From Methanosarcinaceae archaeon (GTDB taxonomy: Archaea > Halobacteriota > Methanosarcinia > Methanosarcinales > Methanosarcinaceae), in assembly GCA_016926455.1 (NCBI GenBank), contig JAFGOO010000103.1, positions 1 through 33,898 on the forward strand: DNA of 33,898 nucleotides. Direction: 5' to 3'. Below, one piece after another: positions 32,412-33,898 of the stretch (position 1 is the first letter of the stretch; every line of letters begins with the position of its first letter). The notes beneath the pieces are model-generated. The model was not told the DNA's origin. It saw nothing but the letters and a program-made list of their open reading frames with translations, and made no database searches. A program made the translations under genes and the position numbers.

Positions 32412-32483
32412 ACACCAGTAGTGTAGCGGTTATCACCGGGCGTTGCCAACGCTCGAACCCGGGTTCGAATCCCGGCTGGTGTA
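32412..32483 (+). tRNA. tRNA-Gly (GCC)
   Basis: The acceptor stem ACACCAG pairs with CTGGTGT. The anticodon stem GGGCG/CGCTC (one G-T pair) encloses TTGCCAA with anticodon GCC. The T-arm is CCGGG-TTCGAAT-CCCGG. It lies 13 nt after tRNA-Phe, so the two are probably co-transcribed. The following 32484-32635 holds nothing I can support. Confidence 0.93.
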
Positions 32484-32635
32484 TAGACAGATTATGGATA
32501 CACCCATTTAAACACTTCAATAAAATAGGAAAAATATAACGTATAAACCACTATTATTTTTTGATTCGTTGTTACTGTTTTATTTGACTGTTAATTATTT
32601 AGCAAAGTATTTTCAATTCCTAGTTTTGAAAAAAA

Positions 32636-32877
32636 TTATTCATCAATGTGATTAATAACTATAGGCTGTTCGTTTTTGGATGACGAAAGAGATTCTCTTA
32701 AATCAGCAGCCTTCTCTTTCTGTTCTCTGTTGTATTTGCCTATAAATTCAGCCAATGCTATGTTTACGAGATTCGACATGCTGCTGAAATCTTTGGCTAC
32801 AACTAGCTCTTCTGCTTTCCTTTTCAAATAAGGAGTTACAGTTGCATGAATTGATTCTTTTTTTGCTTGATTACCAT
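32636..32877 (-). pseudogene. Ribbon-helix-helix regulator with apparent 1-nt frameshift
   Basis: From the TTG at 32827 only a 63-aa frame is complete, but the same frame extends upstream through KKESIHATVTPYLKRKAEEL, which is the expected ribbon strand of an RHH/CopG-type protein, and there it has no start codon. The ATG at 32877 begins MVIKQK in the neighbouring frame. The two join if the run of seven A residues (minus strand; T7 at 32858-32864) had eight. The repaired protein of about 80 aa has the typical strand-helix-helix (DFSSMSNLVNIALAEFIGKY). The cause may be a mutation, a sequencing error, or slippage on the A-run. A role in autoregulation is likely given the palindromes upstream. 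Confidence 0.65.
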
Positions 32878-32929
32878 TACATTATCATAACATCTCTATA
32901 ACATATAAAAGAAACTAGAAATATTATAA

Positions 32930-32986
32930 CATAATTATGACATAATTATTATATTTATATAAGTTTAAGTTTACGTCATAATTATG
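32930..32986. promoter_or_regulatory. CATAATTATG palindromes upstream of the RHH gene
   Basis: The perfect palindrome CATAATTATG occurs at 32930-32939 and 32977-32986, and a near copy CATAATTATT at 32941-32950, 11 bp from the first. A TATA-like TTATATAAAT (minus strand) lies between them. This is the arrangement expected for a dimeric RHH repressor controlling its own promoter. Confidence 0.5.
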
Positions 32987-33317
32987 TCATCATGCTGCTT
33001 AATATGCGTTGGCATACCCTCTGATATATAGAGGCAGATAAAGCAATAGTCGATTCTTTCACTACCTGTTCGCATTGGTCAAGCAAATGCTGTATCGCCA
33101 TTGCCATCCATGCCGGCATCTTACCAACAATCAAAACAGATACTGGAATTTCTGTATATTCTTCAGGTATTTTGTCAAGAATCCATGCAATGATCTCTTC
33201 GACATCTTCAATACAGTAAACTCGATTCCTGCCAAATCCTTCGCGTTTGACACCTATATGATCCGGCATTCTGTCCAGATCAATCAATATTTCCATTTCT
33301 TCATTCGTTTCTTTCAT
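32982..33317 (-). CDS. Hypothetical protein, 111 aa
   Basis: This soluble protein contains an acidic N-terminus (KETNEEMEILIDLDRMPDHI), a central charged block (IEDVEEIIAWILDKIPEEYT), then PVSVLIVGKMPAWMAMAIQH and a helical end. The strand-glycine-helix pattern VSVLIVGKMPAWMAMAI could form part of a nucleotide-type fold, but no signature is complete. No family is recognised. It is encoded upstream of the ribbon-helix-helix gene on the same strand, so the two may be one unit. The frame is intact. Confidence 0.6.
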   Translation of the reverse strand: MKETNEEMEILIDLDRMPDHIGVKREGFGRNRVYCIEDVEEIIAWILDKIPEEYTEIPVSVLIVGKMPAWMAMAIQHLLDQCEQVVKESTIALSASIYQRVCQRILSSMMT

Positions 33318-33655
33318 ATTATCACATCTTTAGCCACCTATCGGAGTTGAACCGACGAGGAAGCACATGGGACTGCAGGCGGGCTTGTTGGGTTGGTTGA
33401 AGTGGGTGTTGGGGGTTTGAAAAAAGACCCGCTTGCAGTATGGAGGTAGCTGATTTGCGGATTCTTACCACATAGGAATAATGATTCCCGTTCTCATCGG
33501 CACGGTGAATGGAGGAAATCCGGCAGGACTGATTTGGTGTGTATCCTGCTGGCAAGGAACCCCGTGTCAGAGGTTATTGTGGTAAACATGATCGCTTTTT
33601 TCTGTAGTGTACCTGCAAACTACTGTAGTCTTGACAGACCTTACGGTCACGTTCG
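33318..33655. other. Gene-free stretch with G-rich tract
   Basis: No gene is supported. An open minus-strand frame at 33322-33555 has a composition (PQHPLQPTQQARLQ) that looks random. Four G-tracts between 33381 and 33415 (GGG, GGG, GGG, GGGGG) could form a G-quadruplex. Confidence 0.4.
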
Positions 33656-33880
33656 TTATTCATTTTGAATCTCCATGATTTTTAGGGCTGCTTGAATACC
33701 CTCTAAAAGTATTAGATCCCTTTTGTTTTGTGCATAATTCTTAGCATACCATAATACCACATCAGGTGCATTAGCAAATTTCTGGATTAATGGATTCTCT
33801 CTCAATGCATCGACGGTGTACGAGGAATAATTGGCCTTATATTCGGGGTGGGCCTCTAGATTAACAATGAAGAAGGATAT
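33656..33880 (-). pseudogene. Coding-looking fragment without a start, near the right edge
   Basis: The minus-strand frame ending at 33656 encodes ANYSSYTVDALRENPLIQKF, then DVVLWYAKNYAQNKRDLILL and ALKIMEIQNE. This looks like genuine protein sequence, but a TGA at 33881-33883 closes the frame upstream and no ATG/GTG/TTG start sits at a natural position. It is probably the 3' part of a gene broken by a stop or frameshift, or one whose front lies past the edge in another frame. The family is not recognised. Confidence 0.45.
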
Positions 33881-33898
33881 TCAGTCACTTCCGCTCAA

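Noticed and set aside
32175..32483. tRNA genes as the attachment site of the 15.7-kb element
   Set aside because: The tRNAs lie more than 7 kb to the right of the element, and no copy of their 3' ends was seen at the element borders. The split reading frame and the CCATATATT cores place the borders elsewhere.
33322..33555. 77-aa minus-strand frame
   Set aside because: It has low-complexity PQHPLQPTQQ composition, no family pattern and no ribosome-binding site.

Overview
The window is chromosomal DNA of a methanogenic archaeon, most likely a member of the Methanosarcinaceae (a Methanolobus/Methanococcoides/Methanohalophilus-type organism). The evidence is the methyl-coenzyme M reductase activation ATPase AtwA, a methanofuran-pathway tyrosine decarboxylase MfnA, an archaeal GGGP lipid synthase, ribosomal protein L40e, the archaeal GatCAB amidotransferase, and BRE/TATA-type promoters. 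The exact genus cannot be read from the sequence alone.

Layout. (1) 1-8458, host core: DUF356-like protein and mfnA (minus strand); gatC-gatA-gatB; rpl40e-GGGP synthase; atwA. (2) 9082-24790, an integrated mobile element of 15.7 kb (core to core). It splits a host ferric-reductase-like membrane protein gene: the 3' half lies at 8669-9090 and the 5' half at 24782-24950, both on the minus strand. (3) 25005-32483, host again: a small ORF, a HAD phosphatase, an acyl-CoA synthetase with an N-terminal DNA-binding domain, sufC-sufB, a secreted or anchored protein, a MoeB/ThiF-type E1 enzyme, and tRNA-Val, tRNA-Phe and tRNA-Gly. (4) 32636-33898, a second accessory-looking patch on the minus strand: a ribbon-helix-helix gene with an apparent 1-nt frameshift, a hypothetical gene, palindromic operators and a broken fragment at the edge.

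The element is the most interesting part. Its modules run left to right: integrase next to attL; a control/replication operon (AbrB-like regulator, small protein, HTH protein, a 994-aa primase-helicase with a cysteine-free degenerate zinc-finger region, a DUF927-C-terminus-like protein, a zinc-ribbon protein, a winged-helix protein); then a tightly overlapping operon dominated by membrane proteins (a 1042-aa secreted surface protein with three C-terminal membrane segments, four small membrane proteins, an 870-aa protein with a basic C-terminus, two tiny membrane proteins); then a lone unknown gene, and at the right end a counter-oriented 49-aa AbrB-like gene. I see no terminase, portal, recognisable capsid protein, HerA/FtsK packaging ATPase or conjugation gene. 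I infer a pleomorphic or otherwise membrane-built virus, or a vesicle-forming plasmid, but the sequence does not prove particle formation.

Two repeat arrays are candidate replication-origin or operator regions: nine 9-bp TGGTACA-type units in three clusters at 14839-15053, and seven copies of CTATTACA/TGTAATAG inside the primase linker codons at 13804-14030. A duplicated C-terminal module ending in the same residues (MAECGEI) occurs in the primase and in the zinc-ribbon protein, and in both genes its DNA also carries the ribosome-binding site of the next gene.
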